Assembly: GCA_022758925.1 (NCBI GenBank) | Contig: JAEMQF010000074.1 | Span: 1 to 47,140, forward strand | Direction: 5' to 3' | DNA length: 47,140 nt | From: Burkholderiales bacterium | GTDB lineage: Bacteria; Pseudomonadota; Gammaproteobacteria; Burkholderiales; Burkholderiaceae_C | Shown: positions 1-9,306 of the stretch, in pieces | Numbering within the stretch: the stretch's first letter is position 1 | How the letters are laid out: each line of letters starts with the position of its first letter | The notes under the pieces: generated by a model | The model's database searches: none | What the model saw: only the letters and a program-made list of their open reading frames with translations | Told to the model about the DNA's origin: nothing | Translations under genes and position numbers: made by a program

Positions 1-52
1 CACAAGGAGCCGGCAACGACGAGTGGCGCCGCAATTCGCCCCGGCCCTTCGG

Positions 53-153
53 GTTGGGTCTGCTTTGGGGCGCATGCGTCGTTGCAAATGCTCGCCGTGC
101 CGCCCGGCACGGCTGCGCTTTGCGCCTAGCCTGCGCCCCAAGGCAGACCCAAC
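53..153. repeat. Long imperfect inverted repeat / hairpin in the region upstream of yajC
   Basis: Arms gttgggtctgctttggggcgca (53-74) and tgcgccccaaggcagacccaac (132-153) are complementary over 22 nt with one G.U wobble. Nested stem gccgtgcc (94-101)/ggcacggc (106-113). Confidence 0.75.
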
Positions 154-160
154 GCGGGCA

Positions 161-187
161 CGACCCAAAGCCCGACAGGCTCCCTAG
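161..187 (+). repeat. Dispersed repeat copy A (cgacccaaagcccgacaggctccctag)
   Basis: Matches the reverse complement of 29403-29428 with one substitution and one 1-nt indel. Confidence 0.7.
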
Positions 188-257
188 GAGCCGGGGCGCG
201 AAGCGATGGAGACCGAACGCAGATCGCGGTGATCGTTTCAGGGCTCGATGGGTTCCA

Positions 258-308
258 GCGGCGACCGTCCCCCACGGGGATCAAGGAAAGTGGCGAAGCC
301 ACATTTCC
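258..308 (-). repeat. 51-bp dispersed repeat copy A
   Basis: About 42/51 identical to 27984-28034. The minus-strand translation GNVASPLSLI is shared as GNVASPLALI. Confidence 0.65.
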
Positions 309-428
309 TTGAGACTCTGCGCAGACCAGGGTCGCAGTTCCGAGGGTGAAGCATCGAGCGTTGGGCGCGGCATACAATGCCGCGCTTTCGCGGCGGGTCA
401 CACGTCGCGAGTCACCGAGGAATCCCAA

Positions 429-764
429 GTGTTCATTTCCCAAGCCTACGCACAGGCTGCCCCGGCCGCGACCGGCGGCGCCGAGGGCATGTTCGGCAGC
501 CTGGGCACGATGTTGCCGCTGGTGCTGATGTTCGTCGTGCTCTATTTCGTCATGATCCGCCCGCAGATGAAGCGCCAGAAGGAGCACAAGGCCTTGATCG
601 AGGCGCTGGCCAAGGGCGACGAAATCGTCACCGCCGGGGGCATGCTTGGCAAGGTGTCCAAGCTGGGCGACAGTTATCTGCACGTCGAGGTCGCGGCGGG
701 CGTCGAAGTTCAAGTGCAGCGCAGCGCCATCGTCCAGGTCCTGCCCAAGGGCACCGTCAAGTAA
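429..764 (+). CDS. yajC: Preprotein translocase subunit YajC
   Basis: GTG start. Protein MFISQAYAQAAPAATGG...LYFVMIRPQMKRQKEHKALIEALAKGDEIVTAGGMLGKV is typical YajC, and it is followed by secDF. Confidence 0.93.
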   Translation: MFISQAYAQAAPAATGGAEGMFGSLGTMLPLVLMFVVLYFVMIRPQMKRQKEHKALIEALAKGDEIVTAGGMLGKVSKLGDSYLHVEVAAGVEVQVQRSAIVQVLPKGTVK

Positions 765-848
765 ATTGGCCGGGCTGCAGGCGCCGCGCGCGCGCGCCAG
801 TCTCGCGGCGCGAGCGCGGCACTGGCCGGTCCCGGCGAGGAAGACGCA

Positions 849-2726
849 ATGAACCGGTATCCGATCTGGAAGTACGCGATCCTGGGCTTCGCCCTGCTGG
901 TCGGCGTGATCTACACGTTGCCCAATTTCTACGGTGAAGCTCCCGCCGTGCAGGTGAGCAGCGCCAAGGTCACGCTCAAGCTTGACGCCGCGACCACAGC
1001 GCGGATCGAGCAGGTGTTGAAGAGCGCCGGACTGCAGGCCGACTTCGTGCAGCTCGAAGGAGCATCGATCAAGGCGCGATTCGACGACCTCGATGTGCAG
1101 AGCAAAGCGAAGGACGCGATCGGCAAGGCGCTCAACCCGGACCCGAGCGACCCGGCCTACATCGTGGCCCTGAACTTGCTGCCGCGTTCGCCGGCATGGT
1201 TGAAGGCGCTGCATGCGTTGCCGATGTACCTCGGGCTGGACCTGCGCGGTGGCGTGTACTTCCTGATGCAGGTCGACATGAAGTCGGCACTGACGAAGAA
1301 GGCCGAGTCTTTGAGCGGCGATGTGCGCTCGATGCTGCGCGACAAGAGTATTCGACATGCTGGCATCGCGCGCGATGGCAACAACGTTGTCGTGCGTTTG
1401 CGTGATCGAGAGACCGCCGGCGCGGCGCGCAACCTGTTGTCGCAACAGTTGCCCGATCTGGTGTGGGCCGAGACGCAGGACGGTAGCGAGTTCTTGCTCA
1501 GCGGCGTCCTCAAGCCCGAAGCCGCGCGTCTGGTGCAGGAAACAGCGTTGAAGCAAAACATCACGACCCTGCACAACCGCGTCAATGAACTCGGCGTGGC
1601 CGAGCCGGTGATCCAGCAGCAGGGGCAGGACCGCGTCGTCGTGCAACTGCCCGGGGTGCAGGACCCGACGAAGGCCAAAGACATCATCGGCCGTACCGCC
1701 ACGCTTGAAGTGCGCCTCGTCGACGAGAGCGCCCAAGCCGCGGCAGCAGCGGCCGGCACGGGCCCGGTGCCGTTTGGCACCGAGCGCTACGTCGAGCGCG
1801 GCGGCGCGCCGCTGATCGTCAAGCGCCAGGTCATTCTCACCGGCGAAAACCTGACTGACGCGCAGCCGGGTTTCGACAATCAGACGCAGGAGCCGGCCGT
1901 GCACCTCTCGCTCGACGCCAAGGGCACGCGCATCTTCAAGGACGTGACGCGTGAGAACGTCGGCAAGCGCATGGCGATTCTGCTGTTCGAAAAGGGCAAG
2001 GGCGAAGTGGTCACGGCACCCGTGATCCGCACCGAAATCGGCGGTGGGCGGGTGCAGATCTCCGGGCGCATGACGACGGTGGAGGCGAATGACACGGCGC
2101 TGTTGCTGCGCGCCGGTTCGCTTGCCGCGCCGATGGAAATCATTGAAGAAAAGACGATCGGACCGAGCCTGGGCAAGGAAAACATCGACAAGGGGTTCAA
2201 CAGCGTGATCTGGGGGTTCGCCGCGATCTCGCTGTTCATGTGTGCGTACTACCTGTTGTTCGGCATGTTCTCGACCCTCGCGCTCGCGTTCAACCTGCTG
2301 CTGCTGGTGGCGGTTCTGTCGATGTTGCAGGCAACGCTGTCGCTGCCCGGCATCGCCGCAATCGCGCTCACGCTGGGCATGGCGATCGACTCGAACGTGC
2401 TCATCAACGAGCGCGTGCGCGAAGAGTTGCGCGGGGGTGCGTCGCCGCAGGCGGCGATCCACACCGGTTACGAACGGGCCTGGGGCACGATTCTCGATTC
2501 CAACGTCACGACACTGATCGCCGGACTGGCGCTGTTCGCCTTCGGCTCGGGCCCGGTGAAGGGGTTTGCCGTCGTGCACTGTCTGGGCATCATGACCTCG
2601 ATGTTTTCCGCGGTTTTGTTTTCGCGCGGCCTGGTAAATCTTTGGTACGGGCGCCAGAAGAAGCTCAAGGGTGTGTCGATCGGCCAGGTCTGGAAGCCGC
2701 AGCCTGACGTTCCCGGGCAGGCCTGA
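849..2726 (+). CDS. secD: Protein translocase subunit SecD
   Basis: 625 aa; YLGLDLRGGVYFLMQVD, TLGMAIDSNVLINERVREELR; upstream of secF. Confidence 0.97.
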   Translation: MNRYPIWKYAILGFALLVGVIYTLPNFYGEAPAVQVSSAKVTLKLDAATTARIEQVLKSAGLQADFVQLEGASIKARFDDLDVQSKAKDAIGKALNPDPSDPAYIVALNLLPRSPAWLKALHALPMYLGLDLRGGVYFLMQVDMKSALTKKAESLSGDVRSMLRDKSIRHAGIARDGNNVVVRLRDRETAGAARNLLSQQLPDLVWAETQDGSEFLLSGVLKPEAARLVQETALKQNITTLHNRVNELGVAEPVIQQQGQDRVVVQLPGVQDPTKAKDIIGRTATLEVRLVDESAQAAAAAAGTGPVPFGTERYVERGGAPLIVKRQVILTGENLTDAQPGFDNQTQEPAVHLSLDAKGTRIFKDVTRENVGKRMAILLFEKGKGEVVTAPVIRTEIGGGRVQISGRMTTVEANDTALLLRAGSLAAPMEIIEEKTIGPSLGKENIDKGFNSVIWGFAAISLFMCAYYLLFGMFSTLALAFNLLLLVAVLSMLQATLSLPGIAAIALTLGMAIDSNVLINERVREELRGGASPQAAIHTGYERAWGTILDSNVTTLIAGLALFAFGSGPVKGFAVVHCLGIMTSMFSAVLFSRGLVNLWYGRQKKLKGVSIGQVWKPQPDVPGQA

Positions 2727-2766
2727 AGCCGACGTCGAAACCTTCCAGAAGAAACGAGACCCGCGC

Positions 2767-3819
2767 ATGGAGTTCTTCCGCATTCACCGCGACATCCCGT
2801 TCATGCGCCACGCGCTGGCGTTCAACGTCATCTCGCTGCTGACGTTTCTCGCGGCCGTGTTCTTCCTGGCCACGCGCGGCCTGCATTTCTCGATCGAGTT
2901 CACCGGCGGCACCGTGATTGAAGTCGGCTACGCACAGGCGGCCGACGTGAGCAAGGTGCGCGGCGTGGTCGAGGGCTTGAAGTTCGGTGAGGTGCAGGTG
3001 CAGAACTTCGGCAGTTCGCGCGACGTGCTGATTCGCCTGCCTCTGCGCGGCGACGTGAAGCAGACGGAAGTGGTGAGCCAGGTCTTTGCCGCACTGTGCG
3101 CCGCTGAGGGCGGCAAGGTCACGCCCCGACAGACAGTGACACCGCAAGGCGAGGCGGTTTCCAAGCAAGCCTGCGATGGTGCGGCCGCTGCCGCCGGTTC
3201 CCAGGCCCAGGAGCCGGTGCGTTTGCAGCGCAGCGAATTCGTCGGTCCGCAAGTCGGCAAGGAACTGGCCGAGGACGGTGCGAAGGCGCTCGCCTTCGTG
3301 ATCGTGGGCATCATGCTGTACTTGGCGTTTCGATTCGAGTGGAAGTTCTCGGTCGCGGCGATCATCGCAAACCTGCACGACGTGATCATCATCCTGGGGT
3401 TCTTCGCGTATTTCCAGTGGGAGTTTTCGCTCTCGGTGCTGGCCGCGGTGCTGGCCGTGCTGGGCTATTCCGTAAACGAATCGGTCGTGATTTTTGACCG
3501 GATTCGCGAGGCATTTCGGCGCTACCGCAAGATGGATACGCGCGCCGTGATCGACCATGCCATCACAAGCACCATGAGTCGCACCATCATCACCCACGGC
3601 AGCACCCAGATGATGGTGCTGTCGATGCTCGTGTTCGGCGGGCCGACACTGCACTACTTTGCGGTGGCGCTGACGATCGGCATTCTGTTCGGCATTTACT
3701 CGTCGGTATTCGTCGCCGCGGCGATCGCGATGTGGCTCGGTGTGACGCGTGAAGATATGGTCAAAACCGGCCCCAGGGAAGGCGATCCGGACGACCCGAA
3801 CGCCGGGGCCGTGGTGTAG
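2767..3819 (+). CDS. secF: Protein translocase subunit SecF
   Basis: MEFFRIHRDIPFMRHALAFNVIS...FSIEFTGGTVIEVGY...GYSVNESVVIFDRIRE. Confidence 0.97.
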   Translation: MEFFRIHRDIPFMRHALAFNVISLLTFLAAVFFLATRGLHFSIEFTGGTVIEVGYAQAADVSKVRGVVEGLKFGEVQVQNFGSSRDVLIRLPLRGDVKQTEVVSQVFAALCAAEGGKVTPRQTVTPQGEAVSKQACDGAAAAAGSQAQEPVRLQRSEFVGPQVGKELAEDGAKALAFVIVGIMLYLAFRFEWKFSVAAIIANLHDVIIILGFFAYFQWEFSLSVLAAVLAVLGYSVNESVVIFDRIREAFRRYRKMDTRAVIDHAITSTMSRTIITHGSTQMMVLSMLVFGGPTLHYFAVALTIGILFGIYSSVFVAAAIAMWLGVTREDMVKTGPREGDPDDPNAGAVV

Positions 3820-3859
3820 AGTCCGCAGCTGAACCGACAGCAGCGCGCACACCCCATTC

Positions 3860-6154
3860 ATGCCGACATTGGCCAACCCGGCGGCAATCGCGCAGCAGGC
3901 TCGCCGAACCTACGCCGAAGGGCTCGTCAGGGGCATTCCTGCCATCGCGCGCAGCGTCGATGAGGCAGCGCGTGCATTGTTGAGTGAGGTCGCCGAGCCG
4001 GCCATCGCGGCGCGTCGGCGCGACGCAGTGCAAGACCTGCAGCGGCTTGGCTCCTCTTGGTCGCAAGGCATGACAACGATGCTGCGCGCAGCATCGCAAA
4101 GCGGTTTCGTCGCGGCAACCCGGGCCGGCGAGCTGCCGACGCCGGGTGTGCGCGCCGGCAGGGCCGGGCTGAGCTCGGTTGACGACGATACGATCGAGAA
4201 TGAAATCCTCAGTTCGCGCCTGGCGCTGGCGATGATGGACCGTGCCTCGTGGGAGTTCACCGACCTGCGTGGACGCATCAACACGCTCGAAGTCCGCGAA
4301 GAACTCGACAACAACGACGTGCTGCGCCCGCATGTGCTTGCGCGCGTCGTGACCGGCGCGTGGCGAGGTGCAGGGCTCAGTCTCGGCAGCTGGCGCGCGT
4401 TGCAGGTCATGTTGCACGAAGAGTTCGCGCATTTCTGCGAAGAGGGTTACCACGAAATCAACCGCTGGCTGCTGCAGCACAACGTCCAGGCCGACGTCGA
4501 CCTGCGGCCCTTTGTCAAGCGCAATCGCAGTACGCCATGGGAGGGCGGGCCGCAGACGGTCAGCGGCGGTGGCTTTTCGGCATCGGGCTTGGCCCCGGCC
4601 ACGAGCGCGCGCAGCGCTGTCGCTGATGAAACCCGCCTGCTCAACAACACCGGTGCGTTGGCGCGAAACATGGACCGTGCCAACTCGGTCTTGGGCAAGC
4701 TCAACAGGTTGGTCGGGCGCCAGTTGCCCGACTTCGTGGAGACGTCGAACGCCAACCGCGGCCAGCCTTCGCCGACCCTGTATGCGGCGATTAGCGACGT
4801 CCAGACCGGCATGGCGCGGCGCTTCTCGAGCCCGCCCGCTGCCGGGGCGCCGACGATCAACACACCGACGCTTCTCGAAGAACTCAACCAGCGCAAGAGC
4901 ATCCTCAAGCAGGCAGCGACGACGCGGGTCGAACGCGCGACGATTGAAATCGTCGCATTGTTGTTTCAGAGCATCCTGGCGGATGAGCGCATCCCGGCGG
5001 CGGTACGCATCTGGTTCGCGAGGCTTCAGATGCCGGTGCTGCGCGTGGCGGTCAGCGAACCCGACTTCTTTGCCACCTCGGATCACCCGGCACGACGCCT
5101 GATCGACCGCATGGGCGCTTGCGTCATGGGTTTCGACGCGACAGCGCGCGCCGTTGGGGACATTCTCGAAAAGGAAATCAAGCGCGTGGTGCAGGTCGTG
5201 GAGGCGTATCCGGACACCGGCCGACGCGTGTTTCAGACTGTGCTCACCGAGTTCGAGCGCTTTCTCGAGCACTACTTCGAGAACGAGAATGAGGCGTCCA
5301 AACGCGGCGTGTCACTCGCGCAGCAGGTCGAGCAACGCGAAACGATGGCGATCCAGTACACCATCGAATTGCGCAGAATGCTCAACGAAGTGCCGGTTCA
5401 GGACGGAGTGCGCGAGTTCCTGTTTCAGGTCTGGGCCGACGTGTTGGCGATCACGGCGGTCAAGTCCGGACCCCAGGGCGATCCAACGAAGGCGATGAAA
5501 CGCGCTGCTTCCGACCTGATCTGGTCGGCTGGCGCAAAAGTCTCGCGCGAGGAGCGTGCCGAAGTGATCCGGCGCCTGCCTCCCTTGCTCAAGGTCTTGC
5601 GTAACGGCATGGAGCAGGCCGGCGTGGCGGCTGACAAACAGGACGAACACATCCAGCGCCTGAACGATTCGCTGGCAGCGGCGTTCACGGCCAAGACGGC
5701 GGCGATTCCGCACGAACGACTGGTCGAATTGATGGCGCGGCTGGAGACGCTGGAAGAGATGCTGCCCGAAGCCAATGACGTTGAAATCGACCAGGAGATG
5801 GTGCTCGACCTGTCGGGCCAGGAGAGTTCCGAACTCGAAGTGGTGGGCGAGGGCGGATCGATGGCCACTCCGGCGATGCTGGCCTGGGCGCGCGACCTGC
5901 AAGTGGGGACGTGGTACATGCTTGACTATCGCGATCGAAACGAAGCGGTGCAGTTGGCATGGCTCGGCCTGCGCAAGCACCTCGCACTGTTCGTATCGCC
6001 GCAAGGCCGGTGCATCTTGTTCCAGCAGCATCGACTCGCGGCATTTCTGCAGGCCGGGCTGCTGGTGCCGGCGCAAGACGAGCCGCTTACGGTGCGGGCC
6101 ACGCGCAGCGCTCTGGCCAAACTCGACGGCGACCCCAGCAGACTGCTGGGTTGA
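3860..6154 (+). CDS. DUF1631 family protein
   Basis: 764-aa ORF. Overall sequence and length resemble the DUF1631 family of gamma/betaproteobacteria (recognised by eye). Confidence 0.75.
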   Translation: MPTLANPAAIAQQARRTYAEGLVRGIPAIARSVDEAARALLSEVAEPAIAARRRDAVQDLQRLGSSWSQGMTTMLRAASQSGFVAATRAGELPTPGVRAGRAGLSSVDDDTIENEILSSRLALAMMDRASWEFTDLRGRINTLEVREELDNNDVLRPHVLARVVTGAWRGAGLSLGSWRALQVMLHEEFAHFCEEGYHEINRWLLQHNVQADVDLRPFVKRNRSTPWEGGPQTVSGGGFSASGLAPATSARSAVADETRLLNNTGALARNMDRANSVLGKLNRLVGRQLPDFVETSNANRGQPSPTLYAAISDVQTGMARRFSSPPAAGAPTINTPTLLEELNQRKSILKQAATTRVERATIEIVALLFQSILADERIPAAVRIWFARLQMPVLRVAVSEPDFFATSDHPARRLIDRMGACVMGFDATARAVGDILEKEIKRVVQVVEAYPDTGRRVFQTVLTEFERFLEHYFENENEASKRGVSLAQQVEQRETMAIQYTIELRRMLNEVPVQDGVREFLFQVWADVLAITAVKSGPQGDPTKAMKRAASDLIWSAGAKVSREERAEVIRRLPPLLKVLRNGMEQAGVAADKQDEHIQRLNDSLAAAFTAKTAAIPHERLVELMARLETLEEMLPEANDVEIDQEMVLDLSGQESSELEVVGEGGSMATPAMLAWARDLQVGTWYMLDYRDRNEAVQLAWLGLRKHLALFVSPQGRCILFQQHRLAAFLQAGLLVPAQDEPLTVRATRSALAKLDGDPSRLLG

Positions 6155-6162
6155 GGCCGCGC

Positions 6163-6196
6163 GGCGTGCGTGGTGTCGTGGCGCACCACGCGCGCG
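6163..6196. terminator. Possible bidirectional terminator hairpin between convergent genes
   Basis: ggcgtgcgtggtg (6163-6175) pairs with caccacgcgcgcc (6184-6196), 13 bp including one G.U, loop 8 nt. No clear T-tract. Confidence 0.5.
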
Positions 6197-6212
6197 CCGT
6201 GCACGCCGGGTC

Positions 6213-6665
6213 TCAGTGAATCAACCGGTCTTGTACGTCGACGAACAATTCGTCGAGGATCAGCGCGTCGGGCTCTTTGCCCAGACTCCAGAAAACCATC
6301 AGGACGATGATCTTGAGATCTTCGAGTTCGAGTGGCGTGGCGCCGACGGCACAGGCGCGGTCGATGACCATTTCGCGCATCGGCGCCGGCAGCAACCCGG
6401 CCGACTCGAGGAAACTGATGAAGGCGATCGATGCTTCGCCGAGGAGTTCTTGCTCGTGCGCCGTGTAGACGCGCAGGCTGTGCGCTGCCTGTTGGCCGAC
6501 ATGGGCATGGGCTGAATGCGTCAACTCGTCGAGCCAGGCGAGCGCCTCGTGAATCTCATCATGCTCAAACCCGACCGAACTGAGCTTTCGCGTCAGCTGC
6601 TCAGGCCCCGGGCAAGCCTCTGCACGCCAGTAGTTCTCGTACAGATAGACCAGCACGTCAAACAT
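6213..6665 (-). CDS. smg: DUF494 family protein Smg
   Basis: MFDVLVYLYENYWRAEACPGPEQLTRKLSSVGFEHDEIHEALAWLDEL; next to dprA as is usual. Confidence 0.92.
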   Translation of the reverse strand: MFDVLVYLYENYWRAEACPGPEQLTRKLSSVGFEHDEIHEALAWLDELTHSAHAHVGQQAAHSLRVYTAHEQELLGEASIAFISFLESAGLLPAPMREMVIDRACAVGATPLELEDLKIIVLMVFWSLGKEPDALILDELFVDVQDRLIH

Positions 6666-6712
6666 GCGAACGACTATACCGCAGCGCCTTCGGGCAGGGG
6701 GTCGGCGCGGCC

Positions 6713-7813
6713 TCAGCCTTGGCTGATGCGTTGAAAAAGTTGACCGGGCAGGCGTGCAACCTGACCATCAAGTTCGAGTTCGAGCAGTTTCGTATTCAGC
6801 TGCGCCGCCGACCAGCCGGTGCGCGCCACCAGCGCTTCCAGGGCGACCGGGTCGTAGCCCAGCGCATCGAGCAGCGGGTCGCTGACGGGCGGTGCGGCGG
6901 CTGCCGCAATCGCGGGCGTCGTGGGGTTCACCAGGCGCAAGTCTTCCAGGATGTCCTGCGCTGAATCGACGAGTTTCGCGCCTTGTTTGATCAAGCTGTG
7001 ACAGCCTCGCGACTGCGGCGAGTGAATCGATCCGGGGATGGCGTAGACATCGCGGCCGGCTTCGGTCGCGAGTCGCGCCGTGATCAGCGATCCCGATTGC
7101 AGCGCCGCCTCCACGACCAGGGTGCCTCGGGTCAGCCCCGCAATGATGCGGTTGCGAACCGGGAAGTTCGCCGGCAGCGGTGGCGTGCCGAGAGAGAATT
7201 CGCTCAATATCAAACCCTGCTCGACGATGCGTTGCGCCAGCTTGCTGTTGCGCCTGGGGTAGACCTGATCGAGCCCGGTACCGACGATCGCCACGGTGCT
7301 CGCCGGGCCATCGAGCGCACCTTCGTGCGCTGCGGCATCGATGCCCAAGGCGAGCCCGGAAACGATCGTCAGGCCGCTGCGGCTGAGGTGTTCGGCGAAG
7401 GCCCGTGCGCTGTCGACGCCTTGTCGTGTCGGATTGCGGCTGCCGACGATCGCCAGGCTGGGCCCTTGCAATCGCCTCAGGTGCCCTTGCGCATAGAGCA
7501 ACAGCGGTGGGTCGGCGGTTTCCAGCAATGCAGGGGGGTAGGCCGGGTCGCCCAGCGCGAGCGTCGCGCGCAATCCAGGTTCGGCGTCAAGCCATTGCCA
7601 GGTCCTCGCGATCAGCGCTGCAAGCGGCTCATAGGATCCCGTGAGCGCTTGCGCCACCGCAGGGCCCGCGACGCTGCGCTGTGCCGAGGCAGAAGCGCGA
7701 AACACCGCTTCGGGCGAGCCGAAGGCGCTCAACAGTTTGCGCGCGCAATTGCGGCCGACGCCGGGTGTCTCCAGCAATCGCAGCCAGGCGGCGAGCTCGT
7801 CCCGGTCGATCAC
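6713..7813 (-). CDS. dprA: DNA-processing protein DprA
   Basis: LAIVGSRNPTRQGVDSARAFAEHLSRSGLTIVSGLALGIDAAAHEGAL; C-terminal winged-helix-like region. Confidence 0.96.
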   Translation of the reverse strand: MIDRDELAAWLRLLETPGVGRNCARKLLSAFGSPEAVFRASASAQRSVAGPAVAQALTGSYEPLAALIARTWQWLDAEPGLRATLALGDPAYPPALLETADPPLLLYAQGHLRRLQGPSLAIVGSRNPTRQGVDSARAFAEHLSRSGLTIVSGLALGIDAAAHEGALDGPASTVAIVGTGLDQVYPRRNSKLAQRIVEQGLILSEFSLGTPPLPANFPVRNRIIAGLTRGTLVVEAALQSGSLITARLATEAGRDVYAIPGSIHSPQSRGCHSLIKQGAKLVDSAQDILEDLRLVNPTTPAIAAAAAPPVSDPLLDALGYDPVALEALVARTGWSAAQLNTKLLELELDGQVARLPGQLFQRISQG

Positions 7814-7835
7814 GCGAAGCGCAAGCCCAAGCGTG

Positions 7836-9050
7836 TCAGGGCGGGGTGAAAATGTCGCCGATCTGCACCGGCTCCCGCACCGTCAGGATCAGGGCGTACG
7901 ACATGCGCTCGAAGACCCGAAACACGAACAGCAGGCCATGCCGTTCGTCGGGCAGTCTGATCCTTGGCAGAGACCTTTCGGTGGGGTCGGTCACATACGG
8001 CCCACTGCGCCAGAGCGCAAGCACATGGCCGGTCTCGAGATCGTCGCGCATTCCCTTGTTCAGTGCCACGATCTGGTTCTGTCCGGCGTAGACGCCTTCG
8101 CCGTAAATCGACGCGATCTGCCCGGCGATCGGCGAGCGCGGTGCGCGTGGGCTGTAGTTGCTGGATTCGCTCGGTGGCACAACCGCCAGGCGGTCGCCGA
8201 TCTCGGCCTCGAGGCGAAGCTTCATCAGCTTGAAGGTCGCGGGGGTGATCTGCCGCGTGCCGAAAAACGGTCTGCGGTCCGTGCCCGGCGCGGTGTATTG
8301 GGCCGTACCGACGTAGACGGCCTCGTAGCCGAGCAGTTCGTCGGTCTCCGGGTCGCGCAAAGGCTTGGGATTGCGGAACACCCGGTAGTCGCGCTGCCGC
8401 CCCTCGAGTGGGCCGCGAACGTAGGCCGTGTCGCCTGATCCCAGCAAGACGCGGCCTTCCTGCGCCGCAACGATGCGCGGCGCCGCTGCCAACTCATTCG
8501 AACCAAAAATCACAGCCTCGTTCAGGAACGGCTCGATCAGGTGAAACGGGATCGATGCGATCGGGCCGCTATCGCCGCGTCGTGAACGAGACTTTGGCGA
8601 GAGTTTCAGCGTGCCGCCGACGACGCCTACATCCTCCCCCTGCCCCTCCCCCTCCCCTTCACCCGGCCGGCGCGTGCGCAGCCGCGCGAAGCCATCGGCC
8701 TTGTCCAGGTACAGCACCTGTCCGGGATAGATGAGGTGCGGGTTGCGCACCTGCTCCAGGTTCATGCCCCACAGCTCGGGCCAGCGCCATGGGCTCTTCA
8801 GGTAGAGCGAGGAGATGTCCCAAAGTGTGTCACCGGTCTTGACGGTGTACGTGTCAGGCGCATTCGGCGCCAGGTCCGCCAGCGCAACGCCGCCTTGTGC
8901 CACTTTTTCTGCCGTGCTGCGCTGCTGCTCCGTGACCGGCCAATTGATCGCGAATACGCGCATCGGACTCAGCGCGGCACTGAGCAATGCCAACGTGGTG
9001 CTGGCCAGCGCCGCGCGGCGTGTCTCAGGAGCGAATTGACTGCGGCGCAT
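7836..9050 (-). CDS. LysM peptidoglycan-binding domain-containing protein
   Basis: DTYTVKTGDTLWDISSLYLKSPWRWPELWGMNLEQVRNPHLIYPGQVLYLD (LysM); upstream of dprA. Confidence 0.9.
   Translation of the reverse strand: MRRSQFAPETRRAALASTTLALLSAALSPMRVFAINWPVTEQQRSTAEKVAQGGVALADLAPNAPDTYTVKTGDTLWDISSLYLKSPWRWPELWGMNLEQVRNPHLIYPGQVLYLDKADGFARLRTRRPGEGEGEGQGEDVGVVGGTLKLSPKSRSRRGDSGPIASIPFHLIEPFLNEAVIFGSNELAAAPRIVAAQEGRVLLGSGDTAYVRGPLEGRQRDYRVFRNPKPLRDPETDELLGYEAVYVGTAQYTAPGTDRRPFFGTRQITPATFKLMKLRLEAEIGDRLAVVPPSESSNYSPRAPRSPIAGQIASIYGEGVYAGQNQIVALNKGMRDDLETGHVLALWRSGPYVTDPTERSLPRIRLPDERHGLLFVFRVFERMSYALILTVREPVQIGDIFTPP
8636..8657 (-). other. Putative G-quadruplex motif (coding strand of the LysM gene)
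   Basis: Minus strand reads GGGGAGGGGGAGGGGCAGGGGG: four G-runs of 4-5 with loops of 1, 1 and 2 nt. Confidence 0.7.
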
Positions 9051-9306
9051 GATGCAGGGGAATCTGGGGAAACGAGGGGCGAACCGGCCTGCCCGACAAG
9101 GTCAATCGGCCGCGCTCCATGGCGCACCCGGGTTCTCGGCCAAAATCCTCATTCGAATTCACGGATTCTGCCTCCAAAGCATTGATATCGCAACGAAAGT
9201 GCAGGCACGACGCGAGACGGTGTGAGACCTGTCACGTCGCGACACCTTGATTCTGGCGACGCCCGGGCACTGACCTGTCGCCGGCCAACCACTTGATTCG
9301 ACCCGC

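Noticed and set aside
126-2783. 885-aa minus-strand ORF antisense to yajC-secD
   Set aside because: Arg/His/Gln-rich shadow ORF typical of high-GC codon bias; the opposite strand encodes recognisable YajC and SecD.
3761-5272. 503-aa minus-strand ORF opposite DUF1631
   Set aside because: Shadow ORF with low-complexity composition; the plus-strand ORF has a coherent protein sequence.
6713-9050. dprA plus LysM gene as a novel competence or defence island
   Set aside because: smg-dprA-LysM-def-fmt is an ordinary conserved housekeeping arrangement.
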